Positions 6,933 to 17,498 of a stretch of 31,665 bases of DNA are shown one piece after another. A program made the translations under genes and the position numbers. The notes under the pieces were generated by a model. The model was not told the origin of the DNA. It did no database searches and saw nothing but the letters and a program-made list of their open reading frames with translations. The stretch comes from Alphaproteobacteria bacterium (lineage in GTDB: Bacteria > Pseudomonadota > Alphaproteobacteria > Bin95): the NCBI GenBank assembly GCA_022822125.1, contig JAJECF010000104.1, positions 1-31,665 of the forward strand, given 5' to 3'. The stretch's first letter is position 1, and each line of letters opens with the position of its first letter.

Positions 6933-8531
6933 ATGGACGACATTCTCATCAGGGGCGGCGAGGTCGTGGACGGGACCGGCGCGCCCGGGCGCCGGGCCGA
7001 TGTGGCGCTCCGGGGCGGGCGCATCCAGGCCGTCGAGGAGGATTATGCGGGCAGCGCGGAGACGGTGATCGACGCCGAAGGCCTGATCGTCGCGCCCGGC
7101 TTCATCGACATCCACACCCATTCCGACTTCACCCTGCCGCTCAACCCGAAGGCGGAATGCAAGATCCGCCAGGGCGTGACCACGGAGGTGGTCGGCAATT
7201 GCGGCTTCTCCGTGGCCCCGGCGCTGCCGGGCAAGGTGGAGATGCTGAAGGACTATCTCTCGGCCAGCGCCCCCTGGCTGCCCTTCGAGGAGACGGACTT
7301 CGCCCGTTATATGGACACCTGGCCGGCGCTTTCGCTGAACACGGTGATGCAGGCCGGCCACAACACGCTGCGCCTGATGGCGATGGGCATGGAGGACCGC
7401 GACCCTTCCGGCGCGGAGCTCCGGCATATGCAGGACATGCTGGCGGAGGCGCTGGAGGCGGGCGCGCTCGGGCTTTCCTCCGGCCTGTTCACCGCGCCCG
7501 GCTGCTATGCGAAACCGGAGGAGATGCTGGCGCTCGGCCGCGTGGTGAAGGCGCATGGCGGGCGCTATTCGAGCCATGTGCGCGACGAAAGCCACGCCGT
7601 GCATGAGGCGGTGGCGGAAGCCATCGATGTCGGCGAGCAATGCGGCATCCATGTCCAGGTGGCGCATCTCAAGCTCTCCGGCACAGGCCGCTGGGGCGAG
7701 GCGGAGGCGCTGCTCGGCCAGTTCACGCGGGCGCGGGCGCGCGGCGTCGATACGCATTGCGACCAGTATCCCTATGACTGGGCGACCAATCCGCTGCGCT
7801 TCCTGCTGCCGGTCTGGCTGCAGGAGGGCGGCATCGACGCGATGCTGGCGCGGCTTGCTGATCCCCAGATCCGCTCGCGTGTGCGCCAGAAGACCGCCGA
7901 GGTCGGCTTCAACAATTTCGGCCATATCGAGAGCTGGGACGACATCCGCATCGCCAACTCGCCCGGCGCCGCCCGCCCGGGCATGACCATCGCGGAGATC
8001 GCGGCCGAACGCGACTGCGATCCGCTGGAGGCCGTGTTCGACATCGTCGTCGCGGACCGGGGCGCCACGCGCATCCTGGTGCGCAGCATGTCGGAGGAGG
8101 ATGTGCGCCGCATCGCCGCCGAGCCCTCCATGACCGTCGGCTCGGACGGCCCCTGCGTCGCGCCCTATGGCGTCACCTCCCAGGGCAAGCCGCATCCGAG
8201 GCTCTACGGCACCTTCCCGCGCGTGCTCGGCCGCTATGCCCGCGAAGAGGGGCTGCTGACCCTGCCGCAGGCCGTCGCCAAGATGACCGGCAATGCCGCG
8301 CGCGCCCTCGGCATGGCGGATCGGGGCCTGCTGCGGGAAGGCCAGGCCGCCGATGTCGTGCTGTTCGACTGGCGGACGATCCATGACGAGGCGACCTTCG
8401 ACGAGCCGCACACCTATCCGTCAGGCGTGGAAACCGTGATCGTCAACGGCCGGGTCGTCATAGACCGCGGCGAACACACCGGCGCGCTCCCCGGCAGACT
8501 CCTCCGCCGCCGCGAGGGCGCACTCGGTTAG
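6933..8531 (+). CDS. N-acyl-D-amino-acid deacylase (D-aminoacylase) family amidohydrolase
   Basis: This 532-residue zinc amidohydrolase removes the acyl group from an N-acyl-D-amino acid or similar amide. Metal-site residues of D-aminoacylase are all recognisable: HTHSD (His61, His63), Cys90 in GNCGF, His215 in SSHVRDES, His245 in VAHLKLSG, and the catalytic Asp in VGSDGPC. The His63-Cys90 spacing of 27 matches the characterised enzyme (His69-Cys96). The ATG at 6933 is preceded by CTGGAGGAC; an earlier TTG at 6909 is less likely. It lies 80 bp after the BrnA-like gene and shares its direction with the amidase, suggesting an amide or peptide scavenging operon. The stop overlaps the convergent VOC gene by four bases. 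Confidence 0.9.
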   Translation: MDDILIRGGEVVDGTGAPGRRADVALRGGRIQAVEEDYAGSAETVIDAEGLIVAPGFIDIHTHSDFTLPLNPKAECKIRQGVTTEVVGNCGFSVAPALPGKVEMLKDYLSASAPWLPFEETDFARYMDTWPALSLNTVMQAGHNTLRLMAMGMEDRDPSGAELRHMQDMLAEALEAGALGLSSGLFTAPGCYAKPEEMLALGRVVKAHGGRYSSHVRDESHAVHEAVAEAIDVGEQCGIHVQVAHLKLSGTGRWGEAEALLGQFTRARARGVDTHCDQYPYDWATNPLRFLLPVWLQEGGIDAMLARLADPQIRSRVRQKTAEVGFNNFGHIESWDDIRIANSPGAARPGMTIAEIAAERDCDPLEAVFDIVVADRGATRILVRSMSEEDVRRIAAEPSMTVGSDGPCVAPYGVTSQGKPHPRLYGTFPRVLGRYAREEGLLTLPQAVAKMTGNAARALGMADRGLLREGQAADVVLFDWRTIHDEATFDEPHTYPSGVETVIVNGRVVIDRGEHTGALPGRLLRRREGALG

Positions 8532-8935
8532 TGCCCGGCGGGCAGCTCCGCGAGTTCGATGACGATGCCGCCGGTGGACGCGGGGTCGAGGAAGGCGATG
8601 CGGCTGCCGCCATGGCCGGTGCGGGGCGTCTCGTCGACCAGGCGCACGCCCTTGCCCTTCAACTCCGCGAGCGCGGCGTCGATATCGTCCACCTCGAAGC
8701 AGAGATGGTAGATGCTCTCGCCATTGCCCTCGATCCAGTCGTTCACCTGCGAGGCCGGGCCCTCGGCCTGCAGCAATTCAATGCTGGTCTCGCCGACCGG
8801 ATACATGGCGAGCCGGGTGTCGCCAATGCGCTCCTCATAGTCGAGTTCGAGACCGAGCGTCTCCTCCAGCATCTTCATCGATGCCCGCATATCGCGCACC
8901 GCGATGGCGACATGTTCCACGCGCTTGAGTTTCAT
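8528..8935 (-). CDS. VOC-fold protein, methylmalonyl-CoA epimerase-like
   Basis: This 135-residue protein has two beta-alpha-beta-beta-beta modules of the vicinal oxygen chelate fold. Metal-ligand positions of methylmalonyl-CoA epimerase are matched by His8 (RVEHVAIAV), a Glu in ETSIELLQ, the His in IYHLCFEVDD, and the Glu near the C-terminus in IVIELAE. The epimerase interconverts (R)- and (S)-methylmalonyl-CoA in propionate catabolism. Length and motif order fit that enzyme well. The ATG at 8935 is chosen because MKLKRVEHVAIAV is where the fold begins; a longer version from 8977 would overlap the divergent permease start. No mutase or carboxylase gene is adjacent, so another VOC substrate is possible. 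Confidence 0.8.
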   Translation of the reverse strand: MKLKRVEHVAIAVRDMRASMKMLEETLGLELDYEERIGDTRLAMYPVGETSIELLQAEGPASQVNDWIEGNGESIYHLCFEVDDIDAALAELKGKGVRLVDETPRTGHGGSRIAFLDPASTGGIVIELAELPAGH

Positions 8936-8975
8936 GCTTTGCTCGTCCGCTGTTTCGTTACCCGTTCGGGCGGGC

Positions 8976-10043
8976 ATGTTCCTCCGCGAATCCGGCCATT
9001 ACAAGACCAGTTACCGCGCCGACATGGCGCTCTTCCCGCATCCGGCGGTGCGGCGGACCGTCTGGGCAGCGCTGTTCCTGCTGTTCGTGCCCGCGCCGCT
9101 CTTCGGCAGCGAGCATCTGCTGGCGGTGCTGACGCTCAACGCGATCAATCTCGTCGGCGCTCTCGGGCTGACGATTCTGCTCGGCTATGCCGGCCAGATT
9201 TCGCTCGGCCACGGCGCGTTCATGTCGGTCGGCGCCTATACGGCCGCGAATCTCGCGGTGCGGCTCGACCTGCCCTTCTGGCTCACCCTGCCGGCGGGCG
9301 CTGCGACGGCGGCGCTGATCGGCATTGTCGTCGGCCTGCCGTCGCTGCGCATCCGCGGCTTCTACCTGGCGATCGCCACGCTCGCCGCACAGCTTGTCAT
9401 CGAGTGGATCATCAACCGCACGCCGGCCATCAGCGGCGGCATCCAGGCCTCGATCCATGTGCCGCGCCCGGAGCTGTTCGGGCTCCGGCTCGACAGCGCG
9501 GCGGAGCTTTACCTTTTCGTCATGGCCGTTGCCGTTGCCGGGCTGCTGGCGGCGCTCAATCTCGGCCGCTCGCGCCTCGGCCGCGCCATGGTGGCCGTCC
9601 GCGAACACGAGACCGCCGCCGCACTCATGGGCGTGGACACCGCCCGGGTGAAGCTCGCCGCCTTCGCCATTTCGGCCGCCTATGGCGGCGTGGCCGGCGT
9701 GCTGTTCACCTACTATCTGGGCGTCGCCAACTACCAGCAATACACTTTTGCGATCTCGATCTATTACCTTGCCGTCAACATCATCGGCGGACTGGGCAGC
9801 GTGTGGGGCGCGCTTCTGGGCCTCGCCTTCCTCAGCCTGGTGCCGCGCTTCGTCTTCCTCGCCATGAGCACGGTCGGGTCCTGGTTCGTGGACCTCGCCT
9901 ATATGGCGCAGGCGGTGGCCCAGGTCAGGCAGATGACCTTCGGCATCCTGATCCTGCTGTTCCTAGTGTTGGAGCCCGAGGGCCTGGCCGCCCTCTGGCG
10001 CCGCGTGCGCAACCGGCTCCGCACCTGGCCTTTCTCCTACTGA
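8976..10043 (+). CDS. Branched-chain amino-acid-type ABC permease (LivM family)
   Basis: This 355-residue inner-membrane permease has about nine or ten hydrophobic segments. The N-terminal RESGHYKTSYRADMALF is a recognisable opening of one LivM subgroup and fixes the start at 8976. The LivM hallmark GYAGQISLGHGAFMSVGAY is present, as is VREHETAAALMGVD, the cytoplasmic loop that contacts the ATPase, and NIIGGLGSVWGALLG near the end. LivM normally works with LivH, two ATPases (LivG, LivF) and a periplasmic binding protein, but none of these is encoded next to it here. Substrate could be branched-chain amino acids, urea or another small amide. It diverges from the VOC gene. Confidence 0.88.
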   Translation: MFLRESGHYKTSYRADMALFPHPAVRRTVWAALFLLFVPAPLFGSEHLLAVLTLNAINLVGALGLTILLGYAGQISLGHGAFMSVGAYTAANLAVRLDLPFWLTLPAGAATAALIGIVVGLPSLRIRGFYLAIATLAAQLVIEWIINRTPAISGGIQASIHVPRPELFGLRLDSAAELYLFVMAVAVAGLLAALNLGRSRLGRAMVAVREHETAAALMGVDTARVKLAAFAISAAYGGVAGVLFTYYLGVANYQQYTFAISIYYLAVNIIGGLGSVWGALLGLAFLSLVPRFVFLAMSTVGSWFVDLAYMAQAVAQVRQMTFGILILLFLVLEPEGLAALWRRVRNRLRTWPFSY

Positions 10044-10087
10044 GCGCCGGCGAGGCGGTCCGCAAGGCTCTGCGCCAGCCGCCGCCG

Positions 10088-10483
10088 TCAGTCCGGCCCC
10101 AGCAGCAGGTCGCGCAGGGACACCATGCCGAGAGGATTGCGGTCGCGGTCCACCACCACGGCGCGGGTCAGATCGAAGCGCACGAGCAGGTTGACGACAT
10201 TGTCCGCCAGCATGTCGTCGGCGACGGTCAGCGCCGGCTTCGACATGATCTCATAGACATTGACGCGCTCCGGCGCGCGGTCCTTCGCGATAACCCGGGC
10301 GGCGATATCGCGGAGCTCGAGCAGTCCGAACTCATCGTCTTCGTCGCGCCGGTTGACCGCGAGGGATGTGATGGCGTGTTTCGACATCGACGCCATCGCG
10401 TCGCGAACGGTCGCCAGACGGTCGATGGATTGCAGGTCGCGGGACATGACATCGGCAACGCGAACGCGGCGTTCCGGGCTCAT
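10088..10483 (-). CDS. CBS-domain pair (Bateman) protein
   Basis: This 131-residue soluble protein consists almost only of two CBS domains. The first starts at VADVMSRDLQSIDRLATV and the second at VYEIMSKPALTVADDMLA; both end with the usual hydrophobic strand plus RDL/RDI (GLLELRDIA, GMVSLRDLLL). CBS pairs bind adenine nucleotides or other adenosyl ligands and regulate linked enzymes or channels. It is the last gene of a four-gene operon, its ATG overlapping the stop of the PII-like gene (ATGA). Two adenylate-sensing candidates (PII-like and CBS) beside two membrane proteins suggest energy- or nitrogen-dependent gating of a transporter; this is inference. Confidence 0.88.
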   Translation of the reverse strand: MSPERRVRVADVMSRDLQSIDRLATVRDAMASMSKHAITSLAVNRRDEDDEFGLLELRDIAARVIAKDRAPERVNVYEIMSKPALTVADDMLADNVVNLLVRFDLTRAVVVDRDRNPLGMVSLRDLLLGPD

Positions 10484-10826
10484 AGGTCTTCCTCCAGTTC
10501 GTCCATCAGGGTGGAGAGCTGCGTGTTCAGGCCGACCGCGTCCTCGATGTCGATCTGGAATGCGATGCCGGCGCCCGGTTCCGTCTCGAACCGGCCGGCG
10601 TCGCGGATCGTCTCGAGAATCGCGCGCGCCCGGGAGGCCGCGACCAGGAAGAGCACGACATCCCGCCTGGCGGTGAGATCGAGCCCGAAAAACGTGCTTT
10701 CCGGTTTCAGGCCTTCGCCGCGAACGCTGGTGATGACGGTCGCTCCTGTGGCGCCGTCGGCCCGCGCCGCCTCGATGATGCTGTCGGCGCGCTCGTCCTC
10801 GACCAGGGCGACAATGAGTTTCAGCC

Positions 10827-10830
<4 letters not shown>
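10480..10830 (-). CDS. PII-like signalling protein of a DUF1538 operon
   Basis: This 116-residue protein begins MRLKLIVALVEDERADSII, the ferredoxin-like first strand and helix of the PII (GlnB) superfamily. The T-loop region is shortened and atypical (RGEGLKPESTFFGLDLT, 37-53); the usual uridylylated Tyr within RGxGRQKG is not present. The canonical C-terminal RTGE ATP/2-oxoglutarate loop is also missing, replaced by GAGIAFQIDIEDAVG. It is thus a non-canonical PII-like protein rather than GlnB or GlnK. It is translationally coupled on both sides by ATGA overlaps with DUF1538 and CBS genes. A role as a regulatory plug for the membrane partners is plausible by analogy with GlnK-AmtB and SbtB-SbtA, but not shown. 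Confidence 0.82.
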
Positions 10831-11620
<790 letters not shown>

Positions 11621-11624
<4 letters not shown>

Positions 11625-12358
11625 TGCGACAGCGCCCCGTATGCCAGCACGCAGACGATGGGCGTCAGGCTTGCAAGGGCGATCAACCCGAAGCCGTCGA
11701 TCATCGGGTTGCGCCCGCGTATCGAACCGGCGAGCCCGATGCCGAGCGCCGTGACCAGCGGCACCGTGATCGTGCTGGTCGTCACGCCGCCGGAATCGTA
11801 GGCGACGCCGACGATCTCCGCGGGCGCAAAAGGCGTCATCGCGGTCACGACCAGATAGCCGCCGATTATCATCCAGTGCAACGGCCAGCCTTTCAGGATC
11901 CTGAGCACGCCGAGCACGATCGCGGCGCCCACAGCGAAGGCTACCACCATGCGCAGCTTGAACGCATAGGCCGCCCTTGCCGCATCGTCGTCCGCAATGG
12001 CGCCGGCTTCCGCCGCGATTGCAGCCGCCTTCGCGGCGACAGCGATCAGGGCGGGCTCCGCGACTGTGGTTCCGAAGCCCAGCCAGAAGGCGAACGCGAA
12101 CAGGGCCATAGCGCTGCCCTTGCGCGCGAAGGCGCCCGCCATCGCTTCGCCGAGCGGGAACAGGCCGGTTTCCAGCCCCTGAATGAAGAGAACGAGGCCG
12201 AGGACGACGCAAACCGCGCCGACAAGGACCTGTCCGAGTTCCGGGAAGGGCTGTTGCAGCACCACGATCTGGAAGAAGGCGATGACCGCGAAGATGGGGG
12301 CGAGGTCCCGCAGCGCTTCCGCGAACCGCTTCGCTATGGCAGCCGGGATTCCCCGCAT
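11621..12358 (-). CDS. DUF1538 integral membrane protein (first of pair)
   Basis: This 245-residue membrane protein is first in the four-gene operon. Hydrophobic segments alternate with conserved motifs [14 protein letters not shown] and [20 protein letters not shown], then [16 protein letters not shown] near the end. [16 protein letters not shown] lies between them. The start at 12358 ([12 protein letters not shown]) has a GGAG site about ten bases upstream; an earlier ATG at 12460 would add 34 mostly polar residues without a ribosome site. Its stop overlaps the start of the second DUF1538 gene by four bases. Function is unassigned in the family; membrane transport is inferred from topology and from the PII-like and CBS partners. 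Confidence 0.85.
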
Positions 12359-12732
12359 CACCGCAAATCTCCGGCCGCAGTCTGCGGGGCGCGCGGCCGC
12401 GGGGTTCCTGCTTTCTCGGCGGCCATGGATGATGTCGAACCTACGAAACCGCCGCTGCAATCCGATGGCGCTTTATTGACCGTTCGATGACACAACGCCC
12501 GGCGCGCGGGCGCGATGCGGCCGGAGATATCGTTGCGGTAATGGACATCCGAAATGCTCCAATCTGTCCCACGGACCGGCATATCGCGATATATACCTGC
12601 CATCGTCGATCGGAACCGATGGCGGACCCCATCGTGGCCCCGATACGAATTCGGGGTCAATCGGCGTTTGCGCCGAACGCGCGGGCTTGTCATTCTGCGC
12701 CCCTTCCGTCCGGCGAGGAGAGGGCGCCCCCC
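12359..12732. other. Intergenic region between DUF1538 operon and fhs, with palindromes
   Basis: These 374 bp hold the divergent control regions. Visible structures are the perfect 12-bp palindrome ATATCGCGATAT (12581-12592), a hairpin CCCCGA (12638-12643)/TCGGGG (12651-12656), and a second hairpin TCGGCG-TTTG-CGCCGA (12661-12676). The reading frame of fhs stays open upstream to 12487, but no conserved Fhs sequence precedes 12733. No clear sigma-70 boxes or known riboswitch core were recognised. Confidence 0.5.
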
Positions 12733-14406
<1,674 letters not shown>

Positions 14407-14424
14407 CGCCGGGTCGGCGGCGGG

Positions 14425-14898
14425 CTACGACGCCCTCAGCTCCGCAACCGTTGCGCCGGCGGCGTCGCGCAGCCGGGTGGGCTCGATGGCGAACACGGAA
14501 AACGGGCTGCCCGCCGCCACCCAGACGCGCGCGAAACGAAAGAGGTTCGCATCCATGAACAGGGCGACGGGCCCGGCATGGCCGAGAGGCGGCACGCCGC
14601 CGATGGCGAACCCGGTCGCGGTGCGCACGAATTTCGCGTCCGCCCGGCCGACTTCTGCGCCGACGGCCTCCGACAGCCTGGCGGCGTCGAGCCGGTCATC
14701 GCCGCTCAGAACGGCGACCACAGCGCGGTCCCCGGCGCGGAAGACGAGCGATTTCGCGATCTCGCCCACCGTGCAGCCGACCGCCGCCGCCGCTTCCTCC
14801 GCCGTCCGGGTCGAGGCAGGCAGGGTCAGGACCTCGCAATCGAGCGAAACTGCCTTGAGAGCGGCTTTCACCCGGTCCGGGCCTTGCAATTTCGGCAT
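14425..14898 (-). CDS. YbaK/EbsC-family aminoacyl-tRNA deacylase
   Basis: This 157-residue protein has the YbaK/ProX editing fold, which hydrolyses mischarged tRNAs such as Cys-tRNA(Pro). Visible features are EIAKSLVFRAGDRAVVAVLSGDDRLD with the conserved lysine of the KSLVF motif, and GGVPPLGH, the glycine-rich substrate loop. The ATG at 14898 gives an N-terminus (MPKLQGPDRVKAAL) normal for the family. It lies 19 bp after the PPOX-fold gene on the same strand and is probably cotranscribed. The specific tRNA substrate is not readable. Confidence 0.88.
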   Translation of the reverse strand: MPKLQGPDRVKAALKAVSLDCEVLTLPASTRTAEEAAAAVGCTVGEIAKSLVFRAGDRAVVAVLSGDDRLDAARLSEAVGAEVGRADAKFVRTATGFAIGGVPPLGHAGPVALFMDANLFRFARVWVAAGSPFSVFAIEPTRLRDAAGATVAELRAS

Positions 14899-14917
14899 TT
14901 CGACCGCCTGAACGCCC

Positions 14918-15445
14918 TCAGGCGGGCTTGCCGAAGGTGGCGATCCGGTCGATGCGGCAGACGAACAGCACCCGCTTCTCGTCGATTTCCGGGTCGCGCA
15001 GGCCGTAGGGCGGTTCGGCGCCGGTGTATTTCGTCCAGATCCTGTCGAGTTGCTGCGTGACGCGTTCGCCACCCTCCTCCCATTCCCGCAACTCCTCCTC
15101 CACGGTGCAGCGGATCTGGACCCAGTGATAGGGATTGTCGGGGTTGACGATGAGCACCGTCATTTCGGGATTGGCGCGTATCCAGCCGCATTTGGAGCGG
15201 TGGGACGCGGTGTTCACCAGGATCTTGTCGTCCTCATAGTCGAACCACATGGGCGTGAGGCCGATGCGGCCGTCCGGCGTCATCACGCCGAGCGAGACCG
15301 TGATCGGCCGGTCGAGCAGGTCCCTGTGGATCGGGTCGAGATCGGCGAGGCTCGCCGCCCGCCGCCGCTCGCCCACGGCGAACTGGCCCGCCTGCAGCCC
15401 GCCCGCGACATCCCTGAATTTGGTGATCGTGAAGCCGTCCGCCAT
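14918..15445 (-). CDS. Pyridoxamine-5'-phosphate-oxidase-like (PPOX/split-barrel) flavoprotein
   Basis: This 175-residue protein shows the split beta-barrel that binds FMN or F420. Typical strands are TVSLGVMTPDGRIGLTPMWF, KILVNTASHRSKCGWIRAN and MTVLIVNPDNPYHWVQIRC. The pattern of a conserved threonine or serine near ASHRSK with a trailing WIRANP resembles PPOX-class oxidoreductases rather than biosynthetic PdxH. The start has GGAGAGAG just upstream. It lies between a luciferase-like monooxygenase gene and the YbaK gene. The cofactor may be FMN or F420; alphaproteobacteria mostly use FMN. Confidence 0.82.
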   Translation of the reverse strand: MADGFTITKFRDVAGGLQAGQFAVGERRRAASLADLDPIHRDLLDRPITVSLGVMTPDGRIGLTPMWFDYEDDKILVNTASHRSKCGWIRANPEMTVLIVNPDNPYHWVQIRCTVEEELREWEEGGERVTQQLDRIWTKYTGAEPPYGLRDPEIDEKRVLFVCRIDRIATFGKPA

Positions 15446-15514
15446 GTTCTCTCTCCTTGCCCGGCCGTTGTTCGGGGCGCCAGTGTGGCGGGCGCGGCGG
15501 CGGACGCCAAGCTG

Positions 15515-16531
15515 TCAGACGGCCCGCAGGCGCGGCAACACGTCCCCGGCGAGGCGCTCCATCAGCCGGTCGGGCTGGGTCCAGGTCGCTTCGTCCCGCC
15601 ACCAGATCGCGTCTATGTCGAGGGCCGCCAGCGCCCGCGCCCGCTCCGCGACCTCGTCGGGAGAGCCGAGCGCGACACAGGCCTCGACGGCGGCGTCGGA
15701 CACCCAGGCGGACGCCCGCTTCGCCTCCTCCCAGTCCACCGCATGGCCGAGGTCCGGATAGGGCTCCGCATAGTCCGCCGGCCGGGGCGGTATTTCGATG
15801 CCGGGGAAGAACATGTCCGCATGGCGGTGCCGGCAGAGGCCGGCCGCGCAGGGGCGCATATGCTCGATGGCGCGCGGGCGGTTCTCGTCGATGCAGGCCG
15901 TGACCACGAGGATGCGCCGGACCTCCTCCCGCGCCCGTCCGGCGGCCGCCATGCCTTCGTCGATCCGCTCCAGCGCCCAGGCGACGGCCTCCGGCGCCGC
16001 GCCGACATGGATCAGCACGCCGTCGGCGATCCCGCCGGCAAGCGCCAGCATGCGGGGGCCGGTGGCGGCGAGAACAACCGGCACATGCGGATAGGCCGGG
16101 TCGAGCACCGTCTCCGACCCGCCCGGATCGGTGGGCTCGCCGCTGAGAAGGCCGCGCCAGAGCGCCGTCGCCTCGCGCATATCCGCAAGCGTCGCCGCCT
16201 TGCGCCCGATGATATAGGCGGAGCTGTAGCCGGTGCCCGCCACGAGGTCCGCGCGGCCGCCCGAAGCATCGTCGAGCGTGGCGATGGCGCTTGCCGTGGT
16301 CAACGGATGGCGGGTCAACGGGTTGGTGACGCCCGGGCCGAGGCGCATCCGCGACGTCCGCTCCGCAGCCGCGCCGAGATGCATGTAGACATCGCGCCAG
16401 CGCCCGGCGAGCAGCGGCGTGTCCGGCACCCACATGAAGTCGAAGCCGGCGGCCTCGACACGGGCGGCATAGGCGGCGGTGTCCGCCGGTGCGCCCACCG
16501 TGGGCACGCGAAGACCGAATTGCAGTGGCAC
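15515..16531 (-). CDS. Luciferase-like (LLM) flavin- or F420-dependent oxidoreductase
   Basis: This 338-residue TIM-barrel protein belongs to the bacterial luciferase-like superfamily. Visible features are AAGFDFMWVPDTPLL, TSRMRLGPGVTNPLTRHPLT (strand and helix of the flavin pocket), GTGYSSAYIIGR and VPVVLAATGPRMLALAGG. These match the mer-like, LLM-class F420 group at the level of family. The start is GTG at 16531, preceded by GGGGGA with normal spacing. A PPOX-fold gene follows 69 bp downstream. It diverges from an alpha/beta hydrolase gene 110 bp away; both may belong to one degradation pathway. Substrate unknown. Confidence 0.85.
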   Translation of the reverse strand: MPLQFGLRVPTVGAPADTAAYAARVEAAGFDFMWVPDTPLLAGRWRDVYMHLGAAAERTSRMRLGPGVTNPLTRHPLTTASAIATLDDASGGRADLVAGTGYSSAYIIGRKAATLADMREATALWRGLLSGEPTDPGGSETVLDPAYPHVPVVLAATGPRMLALAGGIADGVLIHVGAAPEAVAWALERIDEGMAAAGRAREEVRRILVVTACIDENRPRAIEHMRPCAAGLCRHRHADMFFPGIEIPPRPADYAEPYPDLGHAVDWEEAKRASAWVSDAAVEACVALGSPDEVAERARALAALDIDAIWWRDEATWTQPDRLMERLAGDVLPRLRAV

Positions 16532-16640
16532 AGACCGCTTCCCCCTGTTGCCGCAAGACCTCGCAGGCGGCCTTCTTGACCCGGAAGGCCGGGCGGGCGG
16601 ACACTCCGCGCGACCGCAACCCCGCTTCAGGATGCACCCC

Positions 16641-17426
16641 ATGACCGCGACCGGCAACAGGCTCGAATGGCACGAAACGGAACGGCGCGACGGCGCGACG
16701 ATGCGAGAGTTCACCATCCATACCGGCGGCCGCCCGGTCACCGGAGCGCTGTGGTCCGGCGACGGCGCGACGCCGGGCGCGCCGCTCGTCTGTTACGGCC
16801 ACGGCGCTTCCGGAAACCGCCACCAGCGCCCGATTCCGGACATCGCCGCCGGGCTTTGCCGCAGCCAAGGCTATTTCGGCCTCTCGCTCGACGGTCCGGT
16901 CCACGGTCGCAGGCAGGTCGGCCCGGGCGGGCGCGAGGCCTTCTGGCCGGAATGGCAGCGGGAAGGAACGGCGGACGACATGGTGCGGGACTGGCGGCTC
17001 GCGCTGGAGACGGTCTCCGGGCTGGAGGAGGTGGGGTCCGGCCCCGTCGGCTATTGGGGCCTCTCGATGGGCACGATCTACGGCGCGCCCTTCGTTGCGG
17101 CCGAGCCGCGCATTTCGGTCGCCGTGCTGGGGCTGATGGGCCTCGTCTGCGAGCCCGCCCATTACAAGCCGGTCGTCGAAGCGGCGGCGAAGGCGATTAG
17201 CTGCCCTGTGCTGTTCATCTGGCAGCTCGAGGACGAGCTTTTCACCCGCGAGCAGTGCCTCGCCATGTTCGATGCGCTCGGCTCCACGGACAAGCGCCTC
17301 CACGCCAATCCCGGCCTGCATCCCGCCGTGCCGCCGGAGGAGCTCGAATTCTGCGCGGCGTTCCTCACCCGCTATCTGAGCGGCACGCCCTTGAGCCGCA
17401 ACCCCGTCTTCCGGGTCAGCGAATAG
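16641..17426 (+). CDS. Alpha/beta hydrolase (dienelactone-hydrolase-like)
   Basis: This 261-residue serine hydrolase has the nucleophile elbow GLSMG within YWGLSMGTIYG, an oxyanion HG in YGHGASGNRH, a candidate acid Asp in WQLEDELF and a candidate base His in NPGLHPAVP near the C-terminus. The order Ser-Asp-His and the length fit alpha/beta hydrolases acting on small esters or lactones. The ATG at 16641 is chosen because AGGA lies nine bases upstream; the ATG at 16632 abuts that site. There is no signal peptide. It precedes two phytanoyl-CoA-dioxygenase-like genes on the same strand, with 72 bp and a promoter-like site between. Confidence 0.82.
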   Translation: MTATGNRLEWHETERRDGATMREFTIHTGGRPVTGALWSGDGATPGAPLVCYGHGASGNRHQRPIPDIAAGLCRSQGYFGLSLDGPVHGRRQVGPGGREAFWPEWQREGTADDMVRDWRLALETVSGLEEVGSGPVGYWGLSMGTIYGAPFVAAEPRISVAVLGLMGLVCEPAHYKPVVEAAAKAISCPVLFIWQLEDELFTREQCLAMFDALGSTDKRLHANPGLHPAVPPEELEFCAAFLTRYLSGTPLSRNPVFRVSE

Positions 17427-17436
17427 CCCGGCCCGC

Positions 17437-17465
17437 TTGCGGCGGAGCGGGCGCTTGCATAGGAT
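17437..17465 (+). promoter_or_regulatory. Candidate promoter of dioxygenase pair
   Basis: TTGCGG (17437-17442), 17-bp spacer, TAGGAT (17460-17465), ending 33 bp before the first dioxygenase gene. The spacing is ideal and the -10 is a reasonable match; no experimental or comparative support. Confidence 0.35.
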
Positions 17466-17498
17466 TTCCCTGTCGACGACAGCAGCCGGAGATGCGCC

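Noticed and set aside
10441..10456. Another CATGACATCG copy of the heptamer
   Set aside because: A single occurrence inside the CBS-protein coding region (VADVMSRD) without periodic neighbours; chance match.
12461..12732. Tetrahydrofolate riboswitch before fhs
   Set aside because: Hairpins are present but no known THF-riboswitch core could be matched by eye, so only palindromes are reported.
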